DNA of 64,000 bases from Poritiphilus sp965212595 (GCA_965212595.1 CBDBVE010000001.1:62001-126000), one strand, 5' to 3'. Numbered from the stretch's first letter, positions 35,396-45,401 are shown. The notes: generated by a model from the letters alone, not told the origin. Numbers and translations: made by a program.

Positions 35396-36268
35396 TTATT
35401 CATTACAAAGGTTTAAGGCTATTTCGCCAACTGCCGGACTCGGACCCAAGTTCGCGACCAGATTTCCACTGGGAGCGAATATCTGAAAGGTGACTTCGCT
35501 ATCAAAGGCTCCGGAAACGAACTCCCATGATAGCGTTTCGGTGCCATCAGGTATGCTTACAACAAAAGAAGCCGTAGAGCCGGTTTCGAAAGTATAGTCT
35601 GTTGCTGTACCATCAGCGGTAACACGTATAGCCGCATTATTCCAACCATCGCCAAAAGAATCTTGCATATCTATGCTCCAATCTCCGGTAATCGGAGCGG
35701 GTGGAATGCAAATAAAGGTTAGCGGATAGGAAAATGGTGAATTAAAAAAAGCTCCAGTGACATTTCCTTCAAGGTTCCCGCTTGAAAATACGGTACCGTC
35801 ACTGAGGTTTAGGGCCAGTCTAAAACGCATTACGTCTCCCCCATCAAGGTCTGCTTGAGGATCCAAGCCGAGAGATGCGACCACTTCGCTGGCCAAAACA
35901 TTGATTACGGTCCTAGGCAAGCCAGAATCTCCATTGGGTGAAAATGCAGAGGCAGAAATCGTGCTTATCAGGGTTTCGGGCGTACTGCTGTCACCATTGC
36001 CCGATGAATTATCCTGTAGGCGGGCAAAAACTTCTACAGATTCAAGCAATCCGCCATCTTCATTATCCCAGGCTTCTACCTCGACCTGAAAGCTGGAATT
36101 TTCCAAATCTGAAAGATTGAGACTGGAGGAAAACAGATTTATGGTTCTAAGCCCTCCGGCCGTTCCAAGATTATTTGTAATTCGATCGAATGGCGACTTG
36201 TCTTCGTCTTCGCACGAAACGAAGAGCATAGCAAAGGCCAAAAGAATATGTATAAAATAGTTTCTCAT
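35396..36268 (-). CDS. Lipoprotein of the SusC/SusD locus, unknown function
   Basis: A 290-residue lipoprotein (lipobox LFVSC near residue 19, followed by EDEDK, a typical surface-export signal). The middle looks like beta-sandwich sequence. The C-terminal third, GDWSIDMQDSFGDGWNNAAIRVTADG, resembles the DSFGDGWN-type beta domain found in many secreted flavobacterial proteins. It starts 18 bp after the SusD-like gene and so belongs to that operon. It may be a surface glycan- or protein-binding accessory; that is inference. Confidence 0.75.
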   Translation of the reverse strand: MRNYFIHILLAFAMLFVSCEDEDKSPFDRITNNLGTAGGLRTINLFSSSLNLSDLENSSFQVEVEAWDNEDGGLLESVEVFARLQDNSSGNGDSSTPETLISTISASAFSPNGDSGLPRTVINVLASEVVASLGLDPQADLDGGDVMRFRLALNLSDGTVFSSGNLEGNVTGAFFNSPFSYPLTFICIPPAPITGDWSIDMQDSFGDGWNNAAIRVTADGTATDYTFETGSTASFVVSIPDGTETLSWEFVSGAFDSEVTFQIFAPSGNLVANLGPSPAVGEIALNLCNE

Positions 36269-36286
36269 AGTAAAGTCGTTTTTAGT

Positions 36287-37951
36287 TTAATCGATAAAAC
36301 CAGCAGGGTTGTTATCCCAGAATACCTGTACATCCTGATCTGCCTTTTGGTCTACTTGTGAGTTAGCATCCACAAATACCTGCGGATAGAAAAAGGAACG
36401 AATAAAGGGTCCTGGATCGGCTATCCTCGTGGGCTGCAAGTTGGGCTGGCCTGTTCTTCTGTAGGTATTGTATGGCTCAACGCCATTTCCCCAGCTTGCA
36501 AGAAAATACTCTTTGGCAATAACTTCCAGCCGGTCCTCCTGGGTAGCGGCAGCATCATAGAGACCTAAAACTTCGGCTACGTAGGCATCAACATCGACCG
36601 AAGTGGCTGCAAGGGCAGCATCAACATTGGCCGTACTAAAATTGATAACCTTATCCATAGATTTTCGGATACCACTTTCCAAATAAGTCCTGGCATCTCC
36701 TGTAATGCCTGTGGTCAATGCAGCCTCGGCCAATAGGAAATCTACATACGAGGCCAATAAAAGCGGGGAGATTCCAGCGCCCTGAAGGCCAATGTTTCTT
36801 CCGGTAATGGTGTTAGCCGAATTGTCATCAAAGAGTCCCCCTACCGGATAAAGACCAAAAGTTGTTCTTAAACCGCCATCCGGTGGAATGCCATCACCAT
36901 TTCCATGGATTCTGCCCCAGAAGCCTTCATTTGAGAAATTGCAAAAAATATCCTCCGGGCCAAAGTGGGCCGGTGGAAATTGAGTGACACAAGACTGTTC
37001 GTTAGGATCTGTAGTATTTACGTTGGCTTGGCGATAGAAATAGTATCTCCACCTGGGGTCTTCAATACTTTTCTCCTCAATCATCCAATACATATAGGTA
37101 GTATTCATGTATTCGCCCGTGCCATTGTCAAAATTGGGACCGAATTCTGGATGCCTACTGTCAGGATTAGTATCAGTGGAGGACCAGCGCATTTGAAAAT
37201 CATCCCCAGAGCTAGCAATGTAATTGCCAGCAGTGACAATTGCATTTATTTTTCCGGCTATAGAGGAATCTACCAAACGTGTTTGCACATACATCTTTAA
37301 TTTCAAGGTATTGGCCAGTCTAATCCACTTCGCCTCGTCTCCGTCATAGAAAAGGTCGTTAGAAGGTAATGTCTTTTCGGTCTTGCCAAAATCTGTAATC
37401 GCTTCGTTCAAAAGTGTTTCCATAGCTAAATAGATATCCGCTCCGGGATCTAAACTAGGGTTTGGGAACTCTGATGCATTTAGCGCTTCGGAATACGGAA
37501 TATCACCAAAGAAATCCACCATGGTCACCATCATATAGGCTTCCAGGACTTTAGCAATCCCAACATGGGTAAAAAGCTCCTGCTCCTCAGCCAGGGGTAC
37601 CATCGTTCTTATGTCTGGCAAAGCGGAAGAATATACAGCCCTCCAGGCGCCATTAAGGGTTGTGGTAGTATATGCATTTCGATAGGTTGGTCCGGCCATA
37701 TGGGTCATTCTACTTACTTCCATTCCTACCTCATTGAGCTCTTGATTATCCAAAGGCGACCCGTCTAGCATGGTGATTGCGGCCACCTGAATACTGTTTA
37801 AGAAAAAATCGATATCAGATTGAGCCGGAGCAACCGCGTTGGGGTTATCCAGAATCTCGAGCTCTGTGACTTCACAGGCATTTCCAAAGCAAATGGCCAA
37901 GAAAAGTAGCACTTTGAGCATTTTATTAATTGTTCTTTTCATAATGATCAT
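36287..37951 (-). CDS. susD: SusD/RagB-like surface lipoprotein
   Basis: A 554-residue lipoprotein with lipobox FGNAC and a SusD-like fold of the second type. Motifs include FFGDIPYSEAL, a helix-rich TPR core and SWGNGVEPYNTYRRTGQPNLQP near the C-terminus. SusD proteins cap the SusC pore and capture the nutrient at the cell surface. It starts 20 bp after the SusC stop. The first ATG is at 37951; MKRTIN, three codons in, is equally likely. No glycoside hydrolase or protease lies in the operon, so the ligand is unknown. Confidence 0.9.
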   Translation of the reverse strand: MIIMKRTINKMLKVLLFLAICFGNACEVTELEILDNPNAVAPAQSDIDFFLNSIQVAAITMLDGSPLDNQELNEVGMEVSRMTHMAGPTYRNAYTTTTLNGAWRAVYSSALPDIRTMVPLAEEQELFTHVGIAKVLEAYMMVTMVDFFGDIPYSEALNASEFPNPSLDPGADIYLAMETLLNEAITDFGKTEKTLPSNDLFYDGDEAKWIRLANTLKLKMYVQTRLVDSSIAGKINAIVTAGNYIASSGDDFQMRWSSTDTNPDSRHPEFGPNFDNGTGEYMNTTYMYWMIEEKSIEDPRWRYYFYRQANVNTTDPNEQSCVTQFPPAHFGPEDIFCNFSNEGFWGRIHGNGDGIPPDGGLRTTFGLYPVGGLFDDNSANTITGRNIGLQGAGISPLLLASYVDFLLAEAALTTGITGDARTYLESGIRKSMDKVINFSTANVDAALAATSVDVDAYVAEVLGLYDAAATQEDRLEVIAKEYFLASWGNGVEPYNTYRRTGQPNLQPTRIADPGPFIRSFFYPQVFVDANSQVDQKADQDVQVFWDNNPAGFID

Positions 37952-37971
37952 ATCTTTTTATTCTGTATTAC

Positions 37972-40900
37972 TTAAAAGCTGGCTTTAACGGTTATTCCAT
38001 ATCTCCTGGAGCTGGGCCCTGTGATAAAATCAATTCCCTGCCCATTCCCAACACCAGTACTGACGTTGTTCGTGTCGTAGCGTACATTTGAAGGAAAGTT
38101 GACTGCTTTATACCAAAGGTTAGAGCCAGATAGGGTAAAAGAAAGCGCTCCGAAAGGGGTCTTGTCTAAAAACTTCTTAGGTAAACTGTAACCCAAACTT
38201 GCTTCGGCAAGGCGGATTGTAGTCCCGTCAAAAACACTGAATTCATTGGCCCCACCAAAAAGATTATTAAAATATACTCTTGTGGTAGTAAGTTGTACGT
38301 CGTTAGGGGTACCATCAGATTGCTTTACTCCCGGGAGTACATAGGTGCGCTCACCACTAGGTTGGCCATCCGCTTTTACCGTCCCACGACCAATCAAGGT
38401 TGCTGCGGTTAGGGAATAAATATCTCCCCCATGACGGTATTGCCAACTCATATTAAAGTTGAAACCTTTATAGCTAATTCCATTATTTAGGGTGGCTGTC
38501 CAATCCGGGTTTGGATCTCCAATAATTTCGGTAGTACTTGCTCCGATAAGGTAATCTCCATTACTGTCAACGGTAAGCTCTCCATTGGTTCTAACTACCC
38601 TGTTCCCGAGTAATACACCATAGGGTTGCCCTTCTACGGCAAAATTTGCTGCTTCCCCATTAATTGAAGGGGTTAAGGCAATTTGCTCGGTTCCTTCCGG
38701 AAGTTCAGTAACCGTACTCTCATCGGCATAATAGTTGCCGCTGATATTCCATCTAAAATTTTCACCTCTAATGGGTGTAATATCGAAATCTACTTCAATC
38801 CCCTTAGTCTCGAGTTTTCCGGCATTAATTCGGGTTACTGTAAAACCTGTTGAGGGGTCTAGATTCTGGTCTGTAATTAAGTCGTCAGTTTCTCTTTTAA
38901 AGACGCTGACATTAAGTCCCAGGATATTGTTAAAGAACTTACTATCAATACCTGCCTCGATCTCTGAAACAGTTTCGGGTTTTAAATTCGGATTTCCCAA
39001 ACGGTTTGATACGGCATTTCCTGATAGTACACTACCTCCATTATCTACAATTAAACGAGCATTTAAGGCCAAAGTATTTCTGGTGCTGTATGCAGGAGGG
39101 AAACCTGCTGAAGTACCGTAACCCAAACGCATTTTTAGGTAATTAAGCCCTTTATCAGAGGCCAAACCTTCAATGGCCGAGGTAGGTACAAAAGAAATAC
39201 TGGCGCCCGGATAGACAATATTCAGATTATCGCGTTCAAGCGTAGAAGTCCAGTCACTACGCACGGCTCCATTTAAATACAGGAAATCTTTATATCCGAG
39301 TGTGGCATCTGCATAGACTCCAAGAGTATTCACTTCAGATTGGAAGCCGAAATTGGCAGCACTACTGAAAAAACTACCCGCAGTTGCACTATTTACAAAA
39401 TTAAAGTGCTCTAAAATCCCAAAAACCAATTGTCCTGTACTCTCTACACCTTCCTGACGGTAAAGATCCCGCCTTGCGGTTGCTCCCAGAATTACTTTTA
39501 GGTTGAGATCTTCGGAGAGATTTTTATCTGCGTTAAAGATCAAACTGTGATCCCAAATCGTGTTCCTGGCCGTAATAGTTCTGTAAATTCCGGTGACATC
39601 CCCGTCTACCCCACCTTTGTTTTGGCCATAGGAATTGAATTCCGTGTAGGTATCCAGCCCCAGCCTATACGTCAGGTTGAGCCAATCCGTCAATCCGTAA
39701 GACAGGTTAAAGTTTCCGAAAACGCGATCTGTATTCTGCGTTACCTTGGCATTAGCTACCGTCCATCTAGGGTTTTGGATATCGTTCCCCGATCTGTAAT
39801 AGACGCTTCTTCCATCCAGGGCTTGAAAAGGAAGTCCAAAGAGATCCACACTTCTTGGTGTATATAAGACGTCTCCAAAAACAGAACTACCACTACTTGT
39901 TGAACCACTTCCGGTTGAAGCAGAAATAGGCGGAGTGCTGTAATCTGTTCTCGATAAATTTAAAGCCGCATTGACTGTAATTTTATTGGATAAGGTAGCA
40001 CGCCCTCCTACCCCAAATGTATTTCTTCTAAGTCGGTTTCCCGGAGTAAATCCTTGATCTTCCAGATACCCATAGTTGGCCGAAAAACTAACGTTCTCAT
40101 TGCCTCCCTGTAATCCTATAGAGGTTGATGTTACCAGGCCGGTTTTAAAGAACTGGTCTACACTATTATATGGAATGTAAGGGTATTCCGAATTCGCAAT
40201 ATCTTCAAAACCAGCTACCAAAGACTGGTCGTTAAGTCTGGAAAGTGGGTTTTGAATAAAAACCGCGCCTCCTTCTCTTCTGATGAACAGGCTATTTTGT
40301 TCCAGGCGTTGATTACTCAGGTCTCCTGAATTGAAAGATGCCCCCCAGTTGCTAAAGAAGAAACCAAAGTTTTGGTGAAACCCGCCACCGTACTCATTTT
40401 GATACTTGGGAAGGACGGGATCGTTAAAAAAGACCGATTGTGAAATACTTACTTCTGCCTTCCCTCTAGCGGCCTGGGCACTGCCATTTTTGGTGGTGAT
40501 TAAGATCACCCCGTTTCTTCCGCGTTCCCCGTAAAGTACCGAGGCACTTAGCCCTTTAAGGACATTAACACTTTCTATGGTGTTGGGATCCAGGTCTAAA
40601 AATCGGCTAGATTCGGTTACCGCGTCAAAAAAAGAGTCTTGCTCATTGGAAGAACCGTCGAAGGGTACACCATTGATCACAAAAAGGGGTTGGTTACTAC
40701 CGGTAATAGAGGTAAACCCACGAATGATAATGTTGGTCCCCGAACCAGATACTCCGTTGGTAGCGGTAATATTGATCCCGGCTGCTTTGCCTCGTAAGAC
40801 CCTTCCCAAATCACCTTCGGGGCGGTTTTCGATAGCCTCGTTGTCAATCTTACTTACCGCATAGCCCAGAGAGCGCTGCTCTCTTCTGATTCCCTGTGCG

Positions 40901-41220
40901 GTGACGACCACCTCTTCCAGGGCCTGGGCATCTTCTACCATTTGTAGATTCACGGTATCTGATGCGCCAACGGCACGTTCTTCTGTTTTCTGGCCCAGAT
41001 AGGAGAAGACCAGGGTTTGCCCTGTATCGGCAGCAATGGCGTAGTTGCCATCAAAATCGGTCTGAGTCCCTGTAGTGGTCCCCTTAACCAAGACATTCAC
41101 CCCGGGTAGGGGAAGCCCTGCCTGGTCGGTTACCGTACCTGTAATTGTTCGTTGTGCCAGTGCCTGGGTGATCCCCATAAAAAACAACACCAACACCATC
41201 CAGTAATTGTTTACCTTCAT
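37972..41220 (-). CDS. susC: SusC/RagA-like TonB-dependent transporter
   Basis: A 1082-residue outer-membrane transporter with a signal peptide (WMVLVLFFMGITQALAQ), a carboxypeptidase-like regulatory domain (GTVTDQAGLPLPGVNVLVKG), a plug (QAARGKAEVS follows LYGERGRNGVILITTKNG), and a 22-strand barrel closing with RRYGITVKASF. RGFTSITGSNQPLFVINGVP is the SusC signature. It imports a large nutrient with energy from TonB-ExbBD. A 7TM-AraC regulator lies 245 bp upstream on the same strand and is a candidate controller. No sigma/anti-sigma pair or hybrid sensor is beside it. Confidence 0.93.
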   Translation of the reverse strand: MKVNNYWMVLVLFFMGITQALAQRTITGTVTDQAGLPLPGVNVLVKGTTTGTQTDFDGNYAIAADTGQTLVFSYLGQKTEERAVGASDTVNLQMVEDAQALEEVVVTAQGIRREQRSLGYAVSKIDNEAIENRPEGDLGRVLRGKAAGINITATNGVSGSGTNIIIRGFTSITGSNQPLFVINGVPFDGSSNEQDSFFDAVTESSRFLDLDPNTIESVNVLKGLSASVLYGERGRNGVILITTKNGSAQAARGKAEVSISQSVFFNDPVLPKYQNEYGGGFHQNFGFFFSNWGASFNSGDLSNQRLEQNSLFIRREGGAVFIQNPLSRLNDQSLVAGFEDIANSEYPYIPYNSVDQFFKTGLVTSTSIGLQGGNENVSFSANYGYLEDQGFTPGNRLRRNTFGVGGRATLSNKITVNAALNLSRTDYSTPPISASTGSGSTSSGSSVFGDVLYTPRSVDLFGLPFQALDGRSVYYRSGNDIQNPRWTVANAKVTQNTDRVFGNFNLSYGLTDWLNLTYRLGLDTYTEFNSYGQNKGGVDGDVTGIYRTITARNTIWDHSLIFNADKNLSEDLNLKVILGATARRDLYRQEGVESTGQLVFGILEHFNFVNSATAGSFFSSAANFGFQSEVNTLGVYADATLGYKDFLYLNGAVRSDWTSTLERDNLNIVYPGASISFVPTSAIEGLASDKGLNYLKMRLGYGTSAGFPPAYSTRNTLALNARLIVDNGGSVLSGNAVSNRLGNPNLKPETVSEIEAGIDSKFFNNILGLNVSVFKRETDDLITDQNLDPSTGFTVTRINAGKLETKGIEVDFDITPIRGENFRWNISGNYYADESTVTELPEGTEQIALTPSINGEAANFAVEGQPYGVLLGNRVVRTNGELTVDSNGDYLIGASTTEIIGDPNPDWTATLNNGISYKGFNFNMSWQYRHGGDIYSLTAATLIGRGTVKADGQPSGERTYVLPGVKQSDGTPNDVQLTTTRVYFNNLFGGANEFSVFDGTTIRLAEASLGYSLPKKFLDKTPFGALSFTLSGSNLWYKAVNFPSNVRYDTNNVSTGVGNGQGIDFITGPSSRRYGITVKASF

Positions 41221-41465
41221 AGATGTAAAGTTTTCGTTAGAAATTTGCTTGAGTTATTAAGCAATTGAGAAAGGCAGGCAGGAAGGACGAAAGGTGCTAA
41301 TTCAAAAATCACTTCAAAAAATGAGAACAAAATCTAAATGGAATCTATTTTGTTCTGTTAGAAGTAAGACGCCTCACTGCCTTACCTTTACAATTGCAGC
41401 GTAAAACAAGTGAAAGAGGGTGCCAAAAATGCAAAGACTTATAAACCTTCAGATCTTTGCCGACA

Positions 41466-42590
41466 CTAGTTAGCATTTTCAACACCTTCCATAAGGCGCT
41501 TGCGGTATTGAGAGGGTGTGAGGGTCGTATTCTTTTTAAAAGCCCTATTGAAAGAAACAGTATTATTAAAACCAGCCAGATAACTTACCTCAGCCAGATT
41601 AATCTCTTTCCTTTTAGTTTCTAAAAGCTTAATAGATTCTTTTACACGGTAAGTGTTGATAAAGTCGAAAAAATTAGAACTAAAATGTTCATTTATTATT
41701 TGCGAAGCATGATGCCGGCTTATACCCAAAAGCTCGGATAAATCATCCAGTCTAAGTTCACTGTTCAGGTAGGGTTTTTGACCGATCATAAGTTCTTCTA
41801 ATTTTTGCTTTAACTCCGAAGAGTAAGCTGTTGTAAGTCCGGTCTTTTTATATTTTATAAAGGGCAGTACTTCTTCAATGGGAATTCCGTTAAATACGGC
41901 CGCGTAATTAAAGGCGAAGTATGAGATGATAAGGACAAAAATTGAAAGAAGAAAAATCACTACATAATCCTGATCCTGGGTTAATATCCCTGCATAGTAC
42001 AGAGAGTAGTAAATCGCAAAACTTGCGACGCACCCCAGGAAAGAAAGAATTATGGCCCGTATCCAAATTTTCAGATCCCTATTTCCCCTGTAAATCTTCC
42101 AAAAAGAAGAGATGATAACTGTGGCATATACGATCATAAATATGACTAAAATAAGGTCGTAACCCCTAAAAAGAAGGCCAATGTAGTTACGCGCTTCGCC
42201 CGCCAGGAGCAAGTCCATTTTTTCTGAGGCCGAGAGTATATGAAAAGGCATTGTTGCAACTAAAGCAAAGGCCATGGGAAGAAAGTGAAAAAAATCGCGC
42301 TTAATGCTGATACTTTTTCCTATTGTGATCTTTCTCAAATAGAAATAAAACAAGGGTGCAAACAAAGCCAGGGGCGCATAATGGGTGTATAAAAGATGTA
42401 TATAAGGCGGTGCAAACAAAAGCCTGGACCAAAAGAGCGCTGTAATAATCATTAGTGATGCACTCACAAGTAAGAACAATGCCAGAAGTATGTTCGCGTA
42501 GCGGGTGTTCGACTTCCTGAATACAAAGAAAATTGAAATCAACAGCGCCTGGAAGGCCAGAACCAAAATAACGAACTCGGGAAGTTTCAT
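41466..42590 (-). CDS. AraC family regulator with membrane N-terminus
   Basis: A 374-residue protein with seven or so membrane helices (residues 5-235) and a C-terminal AraC domain ending in NTVSFNRAFKKNTTLTPSQYRKRL. It is the same 7TM-AraC class as the regulators at 5763 and 48917. It is encoded upstream of the SusC gene on the same strand, with 245 bp between, so either readthrough or a separate SusC promoter is possible. Signal unknown. Confidence 0.87.
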   Translation of the reverse strand: MKLPEFVILVLAFQALLISIFFVFRKSNTRYANILLALFLLVSASLMIITALFWSRLLFAPPYIHLLYTHYAPLALFAPLFYFYLRKITIGKSISIKRDFFHFLPMAFALVATMPFHILSASEKMDLLLAGEARNYIGLLFRGYDLILVIFMIVYATVIISSFWKIYRGNRDLKIWIRAIILSFLGCVASFAIYYSLYYAGILTQDQDYVVIFLLSIFVLIISYFAFNYAAVFNGIPIEEVLPFIKYKKTGLTTAYSSELKQKLEELMIGQKPYLNSELRLDDLSELLGISRHHASQIINEHFSSNFFDFINTYRVKESIKLLETKRKEINLAEVSYLAGFNNTVSFNRAFKKNTTLTPSQYRKRLMEGVENAN

Positions 42591-42720
42591 GACTTTTTCT
42601 ATAAAAATACAGCTTGCTTAAGTTAATTCGTAAAAAGCCTATAAGAATTAGTATTTCTTTTCGGGCCTTTAACCTCCAATCTACCTGAGGATTGCTTAAT
42701 CCCAATCGCCTACTAAAAAA

Positions 42721-42765
42721 TAAAAGCCCTCCTTCGCTCGTGGTAAACCTCGAGCTTCGGAGGGC
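42721..42765 (-). terminator. Intrinsic terminator downstream of the NmrA-like gene
   Basis: GCCCTCC (42726-42732) pairs with GGAGGGC (42759-42765), with a partly paired CTCG/CGAG inner stem. On the minus strand the stem is followed by TTTTATTTTTT. It is 75 bp after the stop of the gene at 42840. Confidence 0.75.
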
Positions 42766-42839
42766 AAAACCTACTATCGGATTTATTGTGCTAATTATTC
42801 CTATTTTGAATTGACTTCAATATCTAGGACTCAACAAAA

Positions 42840-43721
42840 TTAGGCGAACATTTCCTTGTGTTCCGCGACATAATCCTTAAAGGAGCGTGCCCGGTGACCC
42901 GTAATGGTTTCAATGGTATCTGTAACGCGATTAAATCTGCCATCTCCAACTTCTGCACTAAACTCTTTTAAGTGCTTTGCCAAAAAGGGGTTAATCGTGG
43001 GATGATCCTTTATAGTATCGATCCAGGCTTCCACAGAGATGGGAACATAGTCGACCTGCCTGCCAATTGTAACGCCTATGTCCTCAGCGACTTTCTGTCC
43101 GGAATGAACGCTTGGTCCGGTTAGTTCATAGCGTTTACCCAGATGCTTTCCCGGATCCGGATCTGAGAGGATCTCGGCAACCACTTCACCCACGTCCTCT
43201 GGGTGTACAATACTGTATCCTGCATCTGGCAAGGGGTAATAGAATTTCTGATGATCTGCAACCGTGGGTGCCGCAAAACCCAGATAGTTCCATGCAAAAA
43301 GCGCCGGTCTGATATGTACGGCTCCAATCTTTGCCCAATCAAAAATATTCTCGGTAATGAAATGATTTTGGGTGGCAGGGCTTGGAGATGTGGCACTTAC
43401 ACCCATTTGTGACATAGCCACTACCATCTCCAGGTCATTGTTTTTGGCGGCAATGGCAAAGTATGACGCTGCCTTTGGTAAATAATCCATAAAAGGATAC
43501 AGAAAATAGGCTCTTTTTATACCATTTAAGGCTTTTTCCAGACTTTTAATATCTAAAAAGTCTCCTTGTACCACTTCTACCCCAAATGACTCAAGTTCCT
43601 CACTTCTCTGGTCTTTGGTCCTAACCATAGCCCTTACTTTCTTTCCTTTTGCCAATAAATTTTTGATCGTATACTGGCCTGTTGTTCCGGTAGCTCCGGT
43701 AATTAAAATTTCTGTTTTCAT
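42840..43721 (-). CDS. NmrA-like NAD(P)-dependent oxidoreductase
   Basis: A 293-residue atypical SDR of the NmrA/quinone-reductase-like type. The N-terminal loop is GATGTTGQYT; VRAMVRTKDQ and VEVVQGDFLD follow. Similar proteins reduce small electrophiles or sense redox cofactors. It starts 16 bp downstream of a perfect GTTGTATATACAAC palindrome shared with marR and the small membrane gene, so it is probably repressed by that MarR protein. It ends in a strong terminator. Confidence 0.85.
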   Translation of the reverse strand: MKTEILITGATGTTGQYTIKNLLAKGKKVRAMVRTKDQRSEELESFGVEVVQGDFLDIKSLEKALNGIKRAYFLYPFMDYLPKAASYFAIAAKNNDLEMVVAMSQMGVSATSPSPATQNHFITENIFDWAKIGAVHIRPALFAWNYLGFAAPTVADHQKFYYPLPDAGYSIVHPEDVGEVVAEILSDPDPGKHLGKRYELTGPSVHSGQKVAEDIGVTIGRQVDYVPISVEAWIDTIKDHPTINPFLAKHLKEFSAEVGDGRFNRVTDTIETITGHRARSFKDYVAEHKEMFA

Positions 43722-43736
43722 GATCTTACTATTTTT

Positions 43737-43750
43737 GTTGTATATACAAC
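43737..43750. promoter_or_regulatory. MarR-type operator 1
   Basis: A perfect 14-bp palindrome, GTTGTATATACAAC, 16 bp upstream of the NmrA-like start at 43721. Identical to the palindrome in front of marR (45423-45436). Confidence 0.75.
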
Positions 43751-43771
43751 TTTTGACTAAAATTTTAAGTT

Positions 43772-44668
43772 CTAATTGACAAGTGATTTATTCTTATGCT
43801 CCGCTTCCTCAAGAAAACTTCTTGAAAGCTCTAACAGCTTTACAGGCTTATCCATATGCACAAAATGACCGGAGTCTTCAATTATTTCAAGGCGTGAATT
43901 GACCAGTTTTTTATCTAACAATTCTCCAAGTTTAAAATTGATAAAACGGTCATGCCTTCCCCAAACAACCAAAACGGGTTGATATATCTCATGAATTCTG
44001 CTCTCCAAATAGGCCTGTCCGGGCGCATTGTTTTGAAAATAGGACAGAAAGGCATTCTGGGTAGTTTTATCGTAGCCATCTCTTAAGAACTCTTCCAGGA
44101 TTTCCCCTGGAATATTGCTCCCTCTATAAAACCCTTTATTATAAGCGATCTTCGCAGAAATTTTCGGAAACCATTTGATCAGTGCCTTGGCCCGAAGGGA
44201 ATTCTTTCTCGCAAAACTCTTTAGCTCCCAGGAAGAATAGGCACTGGTGGGGAATGGAATACCATCCATAACGATGATATTTTCAATTCTATTGGGGTTT
44301 TCCACCCCCATGATCAAGGCCGGAGAAAGCCCGATGTCTGTAGCCATGATATGTGCCTGCTCAATTTGTAGGGTATTCAGAAAATCAATACCTACGGCAG
44401 CAAAAGATCTCGGGTTGTGATTTTTCATATCAATAAATGCCTCGCTACCTCCAAAACCCGGCCAGTCCATGGCAAGTACATGATAATTTTCGGCTAAAGT
44501 AGGTGCGGTATCATACCAGGTTTGTAGATTCTCCGGGACTCCGTGTAAGAGAAGAATTGTTGGGTTCTCAGAATTACCTAGTTCTGCATAACGGATGTTT
44601 AGTCCAAATTTTTGGATTCGCACGCTCTTGGTGCTCAAAAGTCGTGATTGTTGTTGCTTTGTTTTCAT
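43772..44668 (-). CDS. Alpha/beta hydrolase, epoxide hydrolase/dehalogenase-like
   Basis: A 298-residue alpha/beta hydrolase. LLHGVPENLQTWY gives the HGxP oxyanion loop. The nucleophile position is Asp111 in MATDIGLSP, not serine, and the catalytic His is in DSGHFVHMDKP. An Asp nucleophile with HGxP points to epoxide hydrolases or haloalkane dehalogenases rather than esterases. It begins 13 bp after the small membrane protein gene and shares its MarR operator. Together with the NmrA-like reductase it suggests handling of reactive small molecules. Confidence 0.85.
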   Translation of the reverse strand: MKTKQQQSRLLSTKSVRIQKFGLNIRYAELGNSENPTILLLHGVPENLQTWYDTAPTLAENYHVLAMDWPGFGGSEAFIDMKNHNPRSFAAVGIDFLNTLQIEQAHIMATDIGLSPALIMGVENPNRIENIIVMDGIPFPTSAYSSWELKSFARKNSLRAKALIKWFPKISAKIAYNKGFYRGSNIPGEILEEFLRDGYDKTTQNAFLSYFQNNAPGQAYLESRIHEIYQPVLVVWGRHDRFINFKLGELLDKKLVNSRLEIIEDSGHFVHMDKPVKLLELSRSFLEEAEHKNKSLVN

Positions 44669-44681
44669 TGTTTTATTTATT

Positions 44682-44939
44682 TTAAGATGATTGTTTTTTA
44701 TAAAGCCAGGGGCCTAAAATTTTAGTTAATAATGGCATCACCAGGAACACCATGGTAGTTGCTATCAGCAAGACTACGATCAGCAAGTTTATTCGGCGAT
44801 CCATATGTTGAACGGGCAAGATCTGTTTCACTAGCCATTCGTATAACAATAAGAGTGGATAAACTCCAACTGCCGTTACAAGTGCTTGTTTCCAAGGGAC
44901 CATAAGGTTCTTTTTACTTTTTGAATCTGTAGTTTTCAT
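44682..44939 (-). CDS. Small two-helix membrane protein
   Basis: An 85-residue protein with two hydrophobic helices (ALVTAVGVYPLLLLYEWLV and LLIVVLLIATTMVFLVMPLL) and charged ends. I do not recognise a named family. It stands between marR and the alpha/beta hydrolase, is preceded by a MarR-type operator 31 bp upstream, and is the first gene of that transcript. Confidence 0.75.
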   Translation of the reverse strand: MKTTDSKSKKNLMVPWKQALVTAVGVYPLLLLYEWLVKQILPVQHMDRRINLLIVVLLIATTMVFLVMPLLTKILGPWLYKKQSS

Positions 44940-44969
44940 GCTTTTTGATTTATAGTTGTTTTTATATAT

Positions 44970-44983
44970 GTTGCATATACAAC
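44970..44983. promoter_or_regulatory. MarR-type operator 2
   Basis: GTTGCATATACAAC, one mismatch from the perfect palindrome; AT flanks on both sides extend the symmetry to 18 bp. It lies 31 bp upstream of the small membrane protein start. Confidence 0.7.
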
Positions 44984-44999
44984 ATTCTAAGTAAATTTT

Positions 45000-45401
45000 T
45001 TAGTGCATTCTTGCCTCTAAATTTTGAAGGCTTTGCAACCCCTCCTCCTGCAATTGTTTAACCAGAATATCCATGGCCTTTTCCCATTGCGGTATTAGAA
45101 TTTTAACCAAATCCATCCCTTGAGGACTCAATTCAACTTCAGGCCTATATGCTCCCGTACGTCGTAGCAGGTTTTGTTTTTCGAGCAGTTTCATATTTCT
45201 ACTCACGGTAGAGCGTTCAAGGCATAGCACTTCTCCTACCCTACCCTGTTCTACCTTGCCAAGCTCATGCAATGTAAACAAGATTGTCATTTGGTTTTCT
45301 GTGATCTTATGGTCCCCTAGAAACTTTCTTATTTGTCCGTCGGCGATACGTGATAATCTCCTAAGTCTGGAGCCAATACAGTGTTCCAATTGATATTTCA
45401 T
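45000..45401 (-). CDS. MarR family transcriptional regulator
   Basis: A 133-residue winged-helix regulator. The recognition region is KVEQGRVGEVLCLERSTVSRNMKLLEKQNLLRR, with wing residues after it. MarR proteins are dimers released from palindromic DNA by small phenolic or oxidising ligands. Here a perfect 14-bp palindrome is 22 bp upstream of its own start, and matching sites precede two neighbouring genes. Self-repression together with the small membrane protein, hydrolase and NmrA-like reductase is therefore likely. Confidence 0.88.
   Translation of the reverse strand: MKYQLEHCIGSRLRRLSRIADGQIRKFLGDHKITENQMTILFTLHELGKVEQGRVGEVLCLERSTVSRNMKLLEKQNLLRRTGAYRPEVELSPQGMDLVKILIPQWEKAMDILVKQLQEEGLQSLQNLEARMH

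Noticed and set aside
42301..42705. A 134-codon frame overlapping the AraC gene on the same strand
   Set aside because: It reads the membrane-helix part of the AraC gene in another frame; its composition is implausible.
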